From: Laetiporus sulphureus 93-53
Taxonomy: Eukaryota > Basidiomycota > Agaricomycetes > Polyporales > Laetiporaceae
DNA: 46,305 bases
Reading direction: 5' to 3'
Assembly (NCBI RefSeq): GCF_001632365.1
Contig: NW_024468612.1
Span: 2,979 to 49,283 of the forward strand
In this document: in pieces, positions 33,004 to 44,948 of the stretch
How positions within the stretch are numbered: the first letter of the stretch is position 1
Layout of the letters: every line of letters starts with the position of its first letter
Translations under genes and position numbers: made by a program
Notes under the pieces: model-generated
What the model saw: the letters and a program-made list of their open reading frames with translations, nothing else
What the model was told of the DNA's origin: nothing
Databases searched by the model: none

Positions 33004-33915
33004 TTAAGAGCCTCCTTCGCCTTCTTCATCTTGGCCAACTCATCCCCAGCCTCTTCGCGCTCCGTTTCGGCCTCATCGCCGGCCACGCCCGCGAAATTGG
33101 CGATACGGCTCTCCAGGTACGGGGTCGTGAGCGGCTGCTCTCCGATCTCGACCTGAATGGACTCGAGGGACTTCTTGAACGCGGCATCGCCGAGAAGGAT
33201 GACCTCACGACGGGGCGCGGATGACTTGTGTTCGAAGGTGTTGTTGTCGGTTCTTTTCGGCTTCAAGAGAACGTGACGAGCTGTGACGAGGAAGAGCCTC
33301 TTGCTGCCACCGCCTTCGGCCACAAAACAATCTGCCCGTACCCTCAGCCCAAGGTGTGAGCTTGCCAGAGATGGGGAGACCGAGCGTGTGAGTGAAAGGG
33401 TCTCGAACGTCTACGGTGGGGTCGGAGGAGACGGTGGGCGCGAGGAGCTTGGGACCTTCCAAGGCGGCCACGCAGGACGCGCGTATCTCGACGTCGACGT
33501 CGATGCCGCCGGACTGTACGAGAATCCCCTGGCAACTGCCGGCCGCTTTGGCGCCGTCCTCGAGGGAGAAAGATCCGCGCTGCATGCCAATCCAGAGGAT
33601 GACGGGGCGGGAGTACTCTTCCACGTAGCCGATGCGAACTACATCGATGCTGGTCCAAGCCACCTGCTTCGAATCCAGGTGTTCAACGACCTCGAGAGAC
33701 AAGCTGCCCTCCCAGACAGCTTTGATCGCACGCCTGCCGACGGTCCTGAGCACCTTAGGCTTGTTGTACGCCTCCGCGATGCCAGGCGCCTCCCATGGAG
33801 TGGTGCTGGAGCGGCCGACCAAGGGCGGGCCAGAGGACGGGCCAGCGTAGTAGAACTCAGCCTCGTTGGACAGATGCGTCCGCTGCGAAGAAGCGCTCTC
33901 CGACGAAGAGACCAT
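33003..33915 (-). pseudogene. Basidiomycete hypothetical family (EAEFYYAG / LLLVTARHV type), frameshifted and truncated
   Basis: From a Met at 33915 the frame shows EAEFYYAGPSSGPPLVGRSS, PKVLRTVG, VAWTSIDVVRIGYVEEYSRP and LGLPISGKLTPWAEGTG. It continues only after a one-base-type frameshift near 33320, as VAEGGGSKRLFLVTARHV and then a charged helix (EAETEREEAGDELAKMKKA). I recall this order from a large, uncharacterised Agaricomycete family; the TARHV part resembles the start of a degenerate serine-protease fold. The C-terminal half is lost at about 33003, exactly where the M20 remnant ends. An N-terminal extension to 34113 is open but unlike the family. Confidence 0.65.
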
Positions 33916-34114
33916 GGTGGAGGCACTATCGAGGCTGAGACTCGAGAATTCGGTGATAGGAGGGGAGGCGGGAGTCTCGCCCTTGGCCAAAGTAGCATCG
34001 ATGCATATGGTGAGGAAAGAGTCGGAGTTCACTGGAAGAAGAGAGAACTGCTGGCGCCCATGAAATATGGGCGCTTGGCGATGACGGCGGGGGGTCGGTG
34101 GAATGATGGTCAAT

Positions 34115-35130
34115 GATGAGCTGAGCAGTGTGAATGCGACCTCTTTGACTTGTCTTACACTGTTCTACGTTCTCGATCTGCTGTAACACGTCAAGCGTCA
34201 TTTTAGAACAGAAAATAGCTCTAGAACGTGCCTCAGACTGACTCAATTCCTTGACCGGCTGCCCTTTGTGATAAAAGTCAAGGATCATAGGCGACTTGGC
34301 TAAAGAAAGCTTTGGCAGAATGCAATTCTTCACATATTTTCCCGCGATTTCGAACAATTGAGCGTCGATCATGGCCGAAACAGGGTTCCTGGTCCGCAAT
34401 GCCTTCGTGAACCGAGATAGGGCAGTCTTGCCAAATTTGAATTCTTCTGTCCACTGCATGTGCTCCTCTCTCCAAATTCAAGTTTTCTTAAGCACCAATT
34501 CTTCACCAAGTCTCCGGCATTCGATGAGGGCTCGAGCATCGGAACCGGCGGCATCATTATCGCTCTCGATCGTGATTTTCTCCATGCTTGAAGGCGAACT
34601 TCAAGCGCCTCACACTTATCATCCTGTGAAATCGATGCATAGAAGACATCAGAGCGCATAGAATCAGCCAATGAACCTGTCAGGCGAGACGCAATGCTAT
34701 CATTACTTACTCCTACGAGGACGTTCACCACAAGCATCTTGTCGTCCACATTTAGCCTATCACACTGCATGGCTTGCTTACACGCATACACTTAGTTGAC
34801 CACGAAGGGCTGCGGGCCGGGACCAAAGTCCAGTGAGACACAATACATCCACATGAGCAGCATGTCGGCTTACAATGCAAGGTTCGCCGCGGAAACGATA
34901 TCCATGATCTTCCTGGATGTCTCCTCCCACTCCGTAGAGGGTACGTACGTGAGCAGCTCAGCTACTTTCTGGCCAGCATCGGCGGTCTCAGGTAGCTGCG
35001 GAGAGACGAAGACGGAACAGATGAATGCAGAGCGCTTGGCGCGACTGGAGCCTGCTTGTTTCGTGGAAGGAAAGATGCGAGCAAAGATGTTCAACAGACT
35101 CTCTGTTGGCAGGAAGTCTAGAACATCAAT
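34115..35130 (-). pseudogene. Unrecognised minus-strand gene remnant in several frames
   Basis: Protein-like pieces follow in order: LLNIFARIFPSTKQAGSS and VAELLTYVPSTEWEETSRKI (35120-34870), RLNVDDKMLVVNVLVG and CEALEVRLQAWRKSRSR (34790-34560), then EEFKFGKTALSRFTKALR and KLSLAKSPMILDFYHKG (34460-34200). Frames change between them, and an in-frame stop follows NLAL near 34870. It appears helical with no membrane segment or known catalytic motif. It starts directly downstream of the P450 remnant. Confidence 0.4.
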
Positions 35131-35194
35131 TCCAGCATGTCATGTCGTTGTTCAAACCAGGGCACTACCTTTGGCCCTCCAGAATGCATTTCAC

Positions 35195-35600
35195 TGATAT
35201 GTTGAACACGGCAAGCTTCCTGCCAGCAGGCTCCTTGTACATTCACGCCATCGGTCGATGAGAATAGATAGCGGACCTTGTGTCGAGTAGATCGAGCGCC
35301 GCCTGGAGCGAATTGAGGATGAGCATCCTTCGGCCGTAGATACGAAATTACACAAAAAGGCCTGTCCGACTCGCGTGAGTGGAGTCGATGATCAGAGCTT
35401 CGAGGATGCGTACCGTGCTCTTTCGCCCATTTTTCGTAGGTCAACCAAGGTTCAGAGGCTGGAAGCTGATGCACGTTCCCGGCCCAAAGTGTAGGTTTGA
35501 GGCCGGGAGGGAGCGGGAGACGTGGAGACGAGAATCTGTAGATGATTATGACAACGGGTAGGAGCAGTAGCGATGCAACTGCCTCTGAAGGCTGATACAT
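35195..35600 (-). pseudogene. Cytochrome P450 N-terminal fragment (P450-3)
   Basis: Exon 1 from Met at 35600 gives a membrane anchor and LPLPPGLKPTLWAGNVHQLP, the typical anchor-hinge start of a fungal P450. Exon 2 (35362-35195) gives FRIYGRRMLILNSLQAALD and then LLDTRSAIYSHRP. It contains a TAA at 35348-35350 and a TGA at 35243-35245, the latter where a Trp is common in relatives. No later P450 motif (ExxR, haem loop) exists downstream, so only the first quarter remains. Confidence 0.85.
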
Positions 35601-36189
35601 GGTGTAACCTCCGGGATGAGAAAAGTATACGCCAACTGTTGCATGTGCATGCGGAGTGACTTGGCAGTGCACCGAGATGCGAGATGGATGGTGCAGTTCG
35701 GCAAAGGCTACCGCATCAGCTTCTCGATTGATCAATTAACGATGTTGGTACAAGCACGGTATCATCCTCGGGCGCTCGAACCGAAGGTCATCAATTTAAC
35801 TTCGTGCCGTATCGGGAGGATTCGAAGTCCGAACGAAGCATCAAATGAGTCTAAGATGCAAACATTGCAAAGGCACAATTCAGACCCGGAGGGAGAGCAC
35901 CGCACCTATGCCATCAATGTTCTGCTCGACCGATGCATAATATGCAGGATGCTGTGTCGCATCTCATATCCACCACCGCACACGGTGCGGTGGGTGTCTG
36001 GGACAAGTTCTTTTGAGCGCGCGCTAAGCGCGCATATGTGACGCTTCGTGCGCCTTGGGTAACTTACTTTCCAAATTCCAATGCAGGCTCGCGCCAACTT
36101 GTTGGTGGCTTGAACGCCGTCGAAAATACGGATGTCGATCTCTCTCTATGCATAATGCATTGTGCAAGGCTTCAACTCATTGATAGAAC
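35601..36189. other. Gap upstream of the P450-3 fragment
   Basis: No recognised gene. A short GC palindrome, GAGCGCGCGCTAAGCGCGC, lies near 36016. A minus-strand stretch IRIFDGVQATNKLARACIG at about 36060-36136 could be an isolated exon but is not assigned. Confidence 0.3.
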
Positions 36190-37622
36190 AACATTCCAGC
36201 TGTGGTGATAGATGGCATCATGGCGCCGAAATGAAGCATACAAGAGGTACGGCCGGCTTGGATTGAACATTAACTGCATGTGTGCCGTTGAATCTAAACT
36301 TCGAGCGACAGGATCTCCGAAACTCACCTGAGTAATACTTGCTCGAATGGCGTTTGACGGGCCGTGGGCCCAATGAGATTCAGTCCCCACGAACATGACG
36401 GGAATCTCCCCAGTTGCTTCGGAGAACAACGCGATGTTTGGAGAAGAGGTTGTCGATGGATAAAGTGAGCCTGCTGCGTAGACTCCGGAAGCTGCATCGC
36501 GAGGGAACGCTAATGCCGATATAATGCCTGAGGAACCTCAACCTTGAGGTTTTGCCATAAATTGAATGTGAACTGCCCTTTGAGGCGATCACGGCTTTTC
36601 TTCGATGGACTGGTGTGCAGGCGAGTTCCCTCTCCGGGGATTGGACGTCAAATATCTCTATAGCATCCTTGAATCCACAATAGAGCCTACATGCAACCAG
36701 TTTGTAATCAACAGACACGATTCCAAAACGTTGAGCGCGAACATACTTGTCAATTGACATGTTGAATGCGAGACTATGCGGAACAATGAATTGTTCACGA
36801 TGGTCGATGATCTTATAAGATGCTCGTAACTGGACGTTGCGTGGAGTCAGTTGTTAGCTAACCAAGGAAGAGGCTTTGACGGAGTCATCAAGAAGAAGCG
36901 GAGATGTATGAACTGACCCGGCCATCACTGCCATCCAGAAGCTTGACAGAACATTTTCGTACTGAGGCGATGAAGCAAGAAAAAGCAGGATCGCGCAAAG
37001 TAGCTGTAGGGAACCACTCGAAATCTAATATTGGGAATGGTTGTTGGATGACCCGTTCAAATTGATTGGGTGTACCGTCATGAGGCCTGCTCAGAATATT
37101 ATAAGTGCATCTGTCATTCCGATGTAGGATATTTATTTACAGACAGACATGTTATAATGATTGATTTTCGCATTGAGCTAATGCAGCGGTACCGTCTGAA
37201 CACCTGATAACCGAACCATTCACATCGTGAGATCTCGTTTCGCTCGTGTTCTGCCCAGACGAACCATTTAGCTGCGCGAGCAAAGTTCGAGGGATCGCTT
37301 TCACTCGGTAACAAATGAGTCGTCCAAATCGAATCAGGCCTGTTAGAGTACTGGCGGAGTCCAGACGTTGCTCATTTGTGTCGTTGACACCTGGCTAGTG
37401 ACGTTCAGACAAACCATGCCTTATTGTAATCATGAATTCGTAGAACAATAGGTGGTCTGATGCGTTTTTGGAGATATTTTTAATGAGCGCTACGATCTGC
37501 GCAGACGACAGTGTGACCGACCCACAGCGACACTCTACGTCTCGACACGGGTGTCCTTGGAAACCGACAATACTTCCCGCAGAATAGACTGCCACAGGCC
37601 TGGTGGCGGCTGTTGTCGCCAA
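36190..37622 (-). pseudogene. WRAP53/TCAB1-like WD40 protein, truncated and interrupted
   Basis: In order, the gene shows PVAVYSAGSIVGFQG, IWTTHLLPSESDPSNFARAA, CSDGTAALAQCENQSL, FPILDFEWFPTATLRDPAF, VRKCSVKLLDGSDGRLRASY, IDHREQFIVPHSLAFN, LYCGFKDAIEIFDVQ, EIPVMFVGTESHWAHGP and VMFNPSRPYLLYASF, closely following telomerase Cajal body protein 1, a WD40 protein that guides small nuclear and telomerase RNAs. A TAA (37152-37154) follows the CENQSL segment with no usable donor before it. After RHDAIY the expected CWDLR-type blade and the C-terminal propeller are missing. Exon borders are approximate. Confidence 0.75.
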
Positions 37623-39125
37623 TGGGGACTGGAGCGGTTAAGATAGATAGTTGATAGATAGTTATCCCAGCGAGTGACGAGTGAAATTGGCGCCACCGCT
37701 ACCTGTGAATGTCACTGAAGCGCTGACGTGACGCTTTTTGTGCGTCGAAAAGCCCTTTTCATGCAGCCTTGAAAGTCCAACTTTGTTGGAGGTACTCAGG
37801 GCGTCGACTCAGCGATCATTCAACGCGCTGCCTCCGGAAAACCATCACTTTGCAGTGCTTGTCCTCGGGCGCGATGCGCAACATCCATCTTTATAGATGT
37901 AGGTGCTTATAACGTACAGTATAGCATGGCTCTCGATGGACTGGAGCGTGACATCCGGTAAATATCAAGATCCTCATCGAGGCCCTGGCCACCCAAGCGT
38001 AAAGAGACGGAGTAGCGAAATCTGCTCCGCCAAAAATATGCCACTGTGTTTGCTGCCTGACCGTTGAACGCTTGAACGTTGAACTGCTATGTTCTCAACC
38101 GAGATGGCATAATGCGTTTGGTTCGCGACCCCTGGGATCTTCTGGATGGCAATGGGCATTGCGGGTCTTTCTTCTTTATATCCGTCCTGCAGCGCAGTTT
38201 CATGCTTGATAACCATTGAACACATTGCGCAGCGTTACCCAGTCTTCTTCCGCTGACGTTTCGACCGGCGCATCCTCGTGTTGCTACTCATATCTCGAGC
38301 GACGGCATTAGGTGCGAAAAAATGTTATGTGCTGCGTCTGACCGCCTGGCTGACCAGCGTAGTCATTTCGCTTTCGGAAAGAACGATGGCACCAGGTACT
38401 TTTCACGCCTATTTGCTTCGTTGTTGCAATGCTCTGATGGCGAAGTTTTGAGATGGTGAGTGTCGAGGAATTCTCGATACGATGAAAATGTGTGCCAGCT
38501 TAGACTATACCATCGCTGTCAAAGGCGCGAGCGTGAACATTGCCTGCCTCAAAGTCTTTTTAAACGCAGGAGATGCGCTGACTATGTCTGAGCGCATAAA
38601 GTGAACTCCCTGGTTCGTCGTTTAATACTGTATTGGATGGTTGTCAATCAACATTTGAGAGTAATTACATTCGACGTACGCAAGCACGCATGTCGCGATC
38701 AAAGCAACGACCATCCACAATCAAATCGGACGCCCTCAGATCCGTACAAGCCCGTCCCTTTGAAGGTGGTAACAAGGTATGGTGCCGAACGAGCGATGTC
38801 ACGTCTTCCGACAGTCGTGCTCATCTTTGATTAGTGGAAGAATCTGAAGATCGTCTGCCTCAGTGCGGCTGGCTACGGGGGTGAGAACGGCACGGGGCCT
38901 GCCCTCATGCATAGGCGCCCGCACCGCATACAATCCTCGACGGTCCTCATAACTGTTCCAGCTTGATACTTTCGCAATGCGGTCTCACAGCCAACGTCGT
39001 TCCCTTGCAATCATCGCGACACGCTTCCAGACGATGGATGCTGGGATGTTCGACTCATCTATTTCGAAACTTATAACTCGCTCAGCTCTTTCTCGACTGG
39101 TCCAGTGGCGCCCGGTTTCATAAAA
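37623..39125. other. 1.5-kb gap
   Basis: No recognised gene, RNA or repeat. ORFs are short, and their codon content is unremarkable. Confidence 0.35.
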
Positions 39126-40886
39126 GCTATGAAGGAAACTCCCCGAGATCGCTGTCCAGCATCGATGATGATACGTTAATTGCCGTCTTCAGTTTCCTGC
39201 CGGTGCAATCAGTGCTCGCGATGAGACAGGTATGTTTAAAAGAGGATCTAAAGCGGCGCTGGGAAGTAACAGAGCAACAGACTTCCAAACGCATGATGGC
39301 GACCTCACACACCCATGCAATTTGGCACAGCGCATATGTCCGTGAAGTGCTTATTGCTGGCCTTGCCCTTCCCCCATCGCGAGCTTGCAGTGACGGATGC
39401 TTCTGAATTGGAACACTGCGTCTGCCGGGCGATACGAATTGGTCGATTCTGGCTCGATCTCCCCCGCACAGTCGCGTGACATAACTGACTTCCAAGCAAG
39501 CTCTGGCACGGGAGTGTCGAAAATCTTCTTCCTGCCCGGATACGGAGGCAGACGTATCGCGACCATCACCAAGGGATTTTAGTCGGTCATAGCATGCTGG
39601 GAGGTGTCCGTGGACAAGAGCCCTCCGCAATCCGCCATCGTTCGCAAAGTGGTGGAATGGTGCCCAAAGGGCATGATCTTTACTGGGTTTGTTGTCAACA
39701 CTGATGCTCATGCTGACGCCGTCGCGGCCACATCTGTCACCAATGGAAGGTCCGTCCGTTATAGCTCAGATGTTGCTTGTGATCTGGCTCCTCATTCGAA
39801 CGACCAGCGAACAACGCATTGAGATCCTCCGCATTTCCGACGACGGAGCGGACGATGGGCCTGCTACGTTCAAATGTGTACGGACGATACGTACATCTTT
39901 CCGGCCTATTGCACTCGAAGGGGACATGATCACGTATAGCGATGATTCCACCGAGATAAGGATTATGGATCTAAAGAGTGGTGCTCTTGCGATTCTTCGC
40001 TCGGCGGAAGAACCAGTCGATCAGCGATTTCAGGTCAGTTTCCATCTCACTTAACCGAGGATTGTTTGCTGAAACCCCATCTACTGTCGGTCAACGTGCA
40101 GTACGACAGATGTTTACAGGTCGTTTTTGCTTATCGGAGCATCCTGGTCGTTCGCGCTCGTTCTGTTGAGCTTTTCGAGATGCCGGTCCTGCGTTCGACC
40201 TCCGAACCATTTTCGTATCATCCTCTGGCGAACCACTCATTCGGCTGGATAGATAATGTTTCTGTCAAAGTGCAAGCTTGCCCTTCTGATGTCGACTCCG
40301 GTCCGATCGAGCCATTATCTATGTTGTTGAGAGCGGAAAGCGACGATCCCTAGACATCAAATGCCCATACCTTGGATTTATACACTCTGGAGCCCAACCC
40401 GCAATGCACAGGAGATCTGCGCATTCTCCCCATGGATGGTGCACCGGACCCTACTGCACCTTCGCTGTCGATAGATAGGATTTTAGACCGCTCGCCTTAT
40501 CTGTTCCCACCGGCGCATTCGAAGCTTTCATCGCCGTCCGTTAGCGGCATCTTGCGCTGTACGGACATCATCCTGGGTCCATATGGGACGGCCGTTTGGA
40601 TTCAGCCACACCCTGCACACAGCGCCGATCTCACCACATTAGACGTTCACGCGTCCGAGACACATGCTCCAAATGCCGCGATGAAAGCAACGGAGACACT
40701 AGTTGGGGCAGTTTTGCAGGTCTGCTGCAGCGGGCTCATCTAGATCTTGATCTCCGGGTGAGCACACTATGGGCGCAGTTACCTGGAGCTAGCCATTGGA
40801 CGTCTTTGGATTATGTCGAAGAGTTGGGGCTTGTTGCCATAGGCTCGTCCGATGGAAGGGTGGTTGTGCTGGAGCTAGGTTTGTAA
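39126..40886 (+). pseudogene. F-box protein with beta-propeller-like C-terminus, multiply disrupted
   Basis: The F-box reads SSIDDDTLIAVFSFLPVQ then SVLAMRQ, interrupted by an intron before TSKRMMATSHTHAIWHSAY. Later segments are GVSKIFFLPGYGGRRIATIT, FRPIALEGDMITYSDDST, SILVVRARSVELFEM and VEELGLVAIGSSDGRVVVL, the layout of fungal F-box proteins ending in a WD-like propeller. Damage seen: frame changes near 39350, 39470 and 39810, stops at 39580-39582 and 40351-40353, and no Met in frame with the F-box. An intact protein would recruit substrates to an SCF ubiquitin ligase through Skp1. Confidence 0.8.
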
Positions 40887-41049
40887 AGATGTGTCTTGAA
40901 TGAACTCGATTAAAATATATTGAGGCAATTAGTCGGGGGATCACCTCCGAGCGCTTGTTGCGACAAACGCTGGATGACGATTGGGCTGCTTACGTACCAA
41001 GATCTCTCGGCAATAAGCGAATCGTCAACCTCGGTGCAGTTCTGCTTTC

Positions 41050-41664
41050 ATGAGTCTTTCGTCATTTTTGTCCCCTTTCATCCCCCGTCGCGCACGCCGA
41101 CGCGCCGGAGGAAAAGGTGCCCGAAGAGGAAGAGGCAGTCGAGGAAAAGGCGGAGGAGGAGGAGGAGCCCGAGGATGTACGTTTTCTTTTTAATTTCGCC
41201 CCGTGCAACTCTATGATGGTGGAGAATGATTTAGATCATGCCTGCGCTTCGTGAGGAGTGTGAAAACAGCGCGAGATGCCTGGAAGCCACGAAGCACTTT
41301 CAGCAATGCGAGGGGAGGGCCAACTCGGGCAAGGGCTTCGATCATGAGGATTGCATCGAGGAATTGTACGTTACCGAACAATATAGTTGGTTTTCTCGAC
41401 CTGACATGTCACCCGTTCAGCTGTACATTTTGCACACCACGATCTCGTTTGTGTGCCGACATGTCCTGCATCACCGCGTGTGGTATTTATTAGATCAGTA
41501 AGCCGTATTATTTTGCGTGTCACGACACTTCTAATGTCTCGTTTTCCTCAGCATGATGCACTGCGTAGATGTATGCATCGCAATCCTCCATACCCCTAAG
41601 CTCTTTTTGACTGACACCTGGTAAGGACTGCGTCGCGCCGAAGCTTTTCGCCAAGTTCAAGTGA
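41050..41664 (+). pseudogene. QCR6: Cytochrome bc1 complex hinge subunit (QCR6-like) with one frameshift
   Basis: The first exon encodes MSLSSFLSPFIP, then must shift frame near 41086 to read VAHADAPEEKVPEEEE and a long Glu run. Exon 2 (from about 41235) reads MPALREECENSARCLEATK and GFDHEDCIEE. Small last exons give FMMHCVDDC and VAPKLFAKFK before the TGA at 41662-41664. The acidic N-terminus and the paired Cys pattern are those of the ubiquinol-cytochrome c reductase hinge protein, which helps cytochrome c dock in the mitochondrial intermembrane space. Everything except the short frame break looks intact, so this could be a recent pseudogene or a base-call error. Confidence 0.85.
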
Positions 41665-42393
41665 TCGTCGTCCGCTCGTTAGAGGTACTAGAATGTTGCT
41701 TCTATTTGAGACTACCATGGAGCCGTCACAAGGAGGCGCGTCACTCTGGGCTCGATATAGGCTCTCGAAGCGCTGTTCCTGATATAAGATGGAGATGGGC
41801 AGTCACCCTCGTGCGCCTGGTCTCGTCCTTAGGTGACAGCGAAATAGCTAGGCTTCTTTGCGCTAAGTTCTGGTTGTGTTCGCAGTCCGCGTTCGAGCGC
41901 ATATCACCGCTTGTCGAGCGTATCGTGATATCCAGGCGAGAGCAACGAGCCGTGCGCAGGGTGTGTACCAAGCTAAGGTCTCTCGATGACTCACACAATC
42001 AGGACGCAGCTTGTGAGAGCGGTCAACTGACGCATGCTGCATACTGGCACACGCAGGCGCGAAGCAACGCCCAATAACCATAGCCGCTATCCACGCACCG
42101 CCCGCCGCACCCCTTCAGCTGCGCCTAGCGAGACGAGCACCCTGCATAAAACGGTGCGACTTTGTTTCAAACGACGCGCGCGCAACGCGGATCGCCCGTC
42201 GCTCACGCGGGTCTCATTATGTGATTCCTCCTTGAGAGCACGCCCTTCTACAGAATGTCGCCATTATATGGGGGTTATCGTGCAAGACTCTCGACACCAG
42301 AGCAAGACGCGTCGATGCGCCGTCAAACCAATATATGTGTGCCCTCTGCTCGAGCGCCAGTTATTGCGCGTTTCTTTGCGAACGAGTTACTCC
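41665..42393. other. Gap between QCR6 and the DUF6534-like gene
   Basis: A plus-strand ORF (41661-42077, 138 codons) overlaps the QCR6 stop but shows no known motif. Nothing else is supported. Confidence 0.3.
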
Positions 42394-42985
42394 TCAGGCC
42401 ATTGCGCGCATTGAACCTGACAACGCAATATTGTCTGAATAGGCGATGCCATTCAGCCATACCCCACGGGAATCGTACATGGCCATAAACGAGTTCACGT
42501 AGACTGCGACAGCCGACGATGAATGTCAGTCGATGCATGCGTGAGCTTTGTCGGTGGGAGGGGCACTCACGGTGCGCGGCGATAAAATTGATGCTTATCG
42601 CCGCGAACACATGCGGGAGCACTGCCAACTAACGATCCAGTCACACTGCGATTCCGGATCACAAGTATGTGCATGAGCGCTCACCATTGTCGTCGCCGTC
42701 AACGAGCATAGCCTGTACACATCCATGATAAGCCGATGTGAAGCACGCCCCGCATCCCTGTAGGACCTTACATAGTGAGGATGCCGGTGTTCACCGTGAA
42801 CAGCATCAGCACCGAAATCGTCGAGTCCATCCTGCATAATCACAAATGCACAATAGCAGTGAGCAGAACTTGGCAATCTCGACGAATCGGAAGACGCGCA
42901 CTTCGAATAGCCCGTGCGGCAGCGCCGCAGGAGGTAGCAGAGTGCGGACGCGATGATCGCGTCGACGCACGTCACCCAGGCGATG
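42394..42985 (-). CDS. DUF6534-like membrane protein, C-terminal half
   Basis: Exons join in frame to give CVDAIIASALCYLLRRCRTG, YSKMDSTISVLMLFTVNTG, ILTMLCSLTATTM, LAVLPHVFAAISINFIAAH and LYVNSFMAMYDSRGVWLNG, with the stop at 42394-42396. The order, three hydrophobic helices and the LYVNS...R signature before the tail, is that of the DUF6534 domain at the end of basidiomycete seven-helix proteins. The N-terminal half should lie at 42985-43700 on the same strand, where pieces such as VRFHKYTDFLAAR are visible, but a stop in frame just upstream prevents a clean join, so the gene may be damaged. It is not the same family as the two paralogs at 16 and 31 kb. Confidence 0.65.
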
Positions 42986-43339
42986 GGGGAAATACGTCAC
43001 ATACTAGACATACAGTCAAGCGATGGCAGAGAACGATAAAGATGGACGCTCACCCTCGCGGCGAGGAAGTCGGTGTATTTGTGGAAGCGGACGCTGCGGG
43101 CGCGTGAGCGACAGACGGTGGTGGGATATGGAAGTGCGCCTACATCTCATAGCAGACTTCTGTGCAGTTGCGGTCAGACGTCAGGGAAAAGCGCGATGGC
43201 AGAAATGCCCTCACCAACCAGTACGCCTGGTCACAGCAGAGCGAACAATCACCATGGTCAAGATGTGCGCTTCACCTCGACATCGACCGCGAGTACATAC
43301 CGTAGCCTAGAATGGCGATGACGGCCTGAAGCACGTCTC

Positions 43340-44948
43340 AGTGACGTGCAGGCTGGATCAAACATGAGACACGTACGACTGTGATGCGGAGGAACTTGCA
43401 ACAGAGCTATATGTTTTGGTTCTGCAGTCCGCGGGGTGCAGCATGAGTGGCGTCGGGCCAGGGGCGCCTTATGTGCGTGACTCTGGGAGAGCACATGTAT
43501 CGGCAGGGAGCGTTTCGTGAGCGACAGCGTAGACACGATATGTCTTTGATGCAATTCGAGATCCGGGATAGCTGCTTGATGGATGGCCATTTCGAGACAC
43601 TCCGCTGCATACAGCGCCGCGCCTGTCAATCTGTGCATTGATAATGTGCTCACATTCACTGCTCCTTCGCAGCCTACGAATGGATCCTCTGGTGATGCGG
43701 ATATCGTCTACCACAAATCGTACCGACAGTCTTGCCATTTTCTTGTCGCATCAGCAGCCTATAACAGTCTGAATATAGTCAGCTGTCGGTGCAAAATGAT
43801 GTTTCACAGAGACTTGTAGACGTGCGGACTTAGTGTACCAGCAAAGTCTCAGAACTCGGAAGATGTCAACACAGGAAGCCAGCAACATGCATATCACGGT
43901 GTATTCACGCCGCCACAGAACTCAAATAGCTGGTGTTGAATATGTAGAAATCGCCTAAAGTGTGGGATGCACAGCAGCATACAGGTAACAGAGTAAATGG
44001 GAGCTGGACAACCGCCGGCGGCGCCCCCGGCCCGTTAACGAGATACTGTCCGAGACATTTGGCTGGTAGACGATTAGTAGTACGTTCATCGAATGCATAG
44101 TTCTTGCGAATGCGTACGTGCTTACAGTCATCTTCTGCTCACTGTCGCGGGCTCCCGAAGACATTGCAGAGCAGCTTTGATCGCGAACATCGGCGGCGAG
44201 ATGGATGTACATTGATGATCCGAGCGAGTATGAGGAAACCAATAGCGTACGTTCCCCAAACTGCGCAAATTCAGAGGTGATGACTATCAGCGAGCAGATG
44301 AAAGTGCGCCAGGATCATACAGATACTTCTCAGGCTAACATATGATTAATGGCTTAGATTTATATTTTGCGAAGGGTTCCCACAGTGATGGTACTGCCTG
44401 TCACTTGTGTCTGTACCGTACTGCAGCTGCGCGTGTGCTCGATATTCTCCATCTCAGAAATGTAGTATTCCGTTCAGCGAGCGCCAAGGATTCACACGTT
44501 GCTGTCGACATCTTGAAACCCGCGGCTTACCCGCAAGGACTTTCCCTGATCGTATCCATACCTATTAGCTCTGCACTGAGCAACCGATTTCCTGGCTTGG
44601 AGGTCCGAGGGGCATCTCAGGTTCTACAAGGAGAAAAAGTGCAGGCACCTCATAGATCCATCTCACCACGATTCTAAACCAATGCCAGACTCCTGAAAAT
44701 GCTCTCGAGACGTTTGAACACTGAACGAGGTACGAGAAATATAGGTAGACCATAGATAGCCGTGGTGGACTCCATCTTTACAAGGATACTGCACAGAAAC
44801 GCTGGCATGCCGCACCTCGGCGTAGGATGACGACAGCCTCCAATGTTACGGTCGAATGTGTACACCCTCCTGTTGGATTTGTAATCAGTAATGCATGTAG
44901 CTGAACTGTAAGGCAGGAAGAATTCTTACCTATATCCATCAATCTGCG
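43340..44948. other. 1.6-kb gap
   Basis: No recognised gene. It may include 5' exons of the DUF6534-like gene at its left end. ORFs at 43955-44242 (-) and 44342-44677 (+) have no motif I can name. Confidence 0.3.

Noticed and set aside
33283..34116. Open plus-strand frame of 277 codons
   Set aside because: It is the antisense shadow of the GC-rich minus-strand family gene, which has recognisable conserved segments. The plus frame has none.
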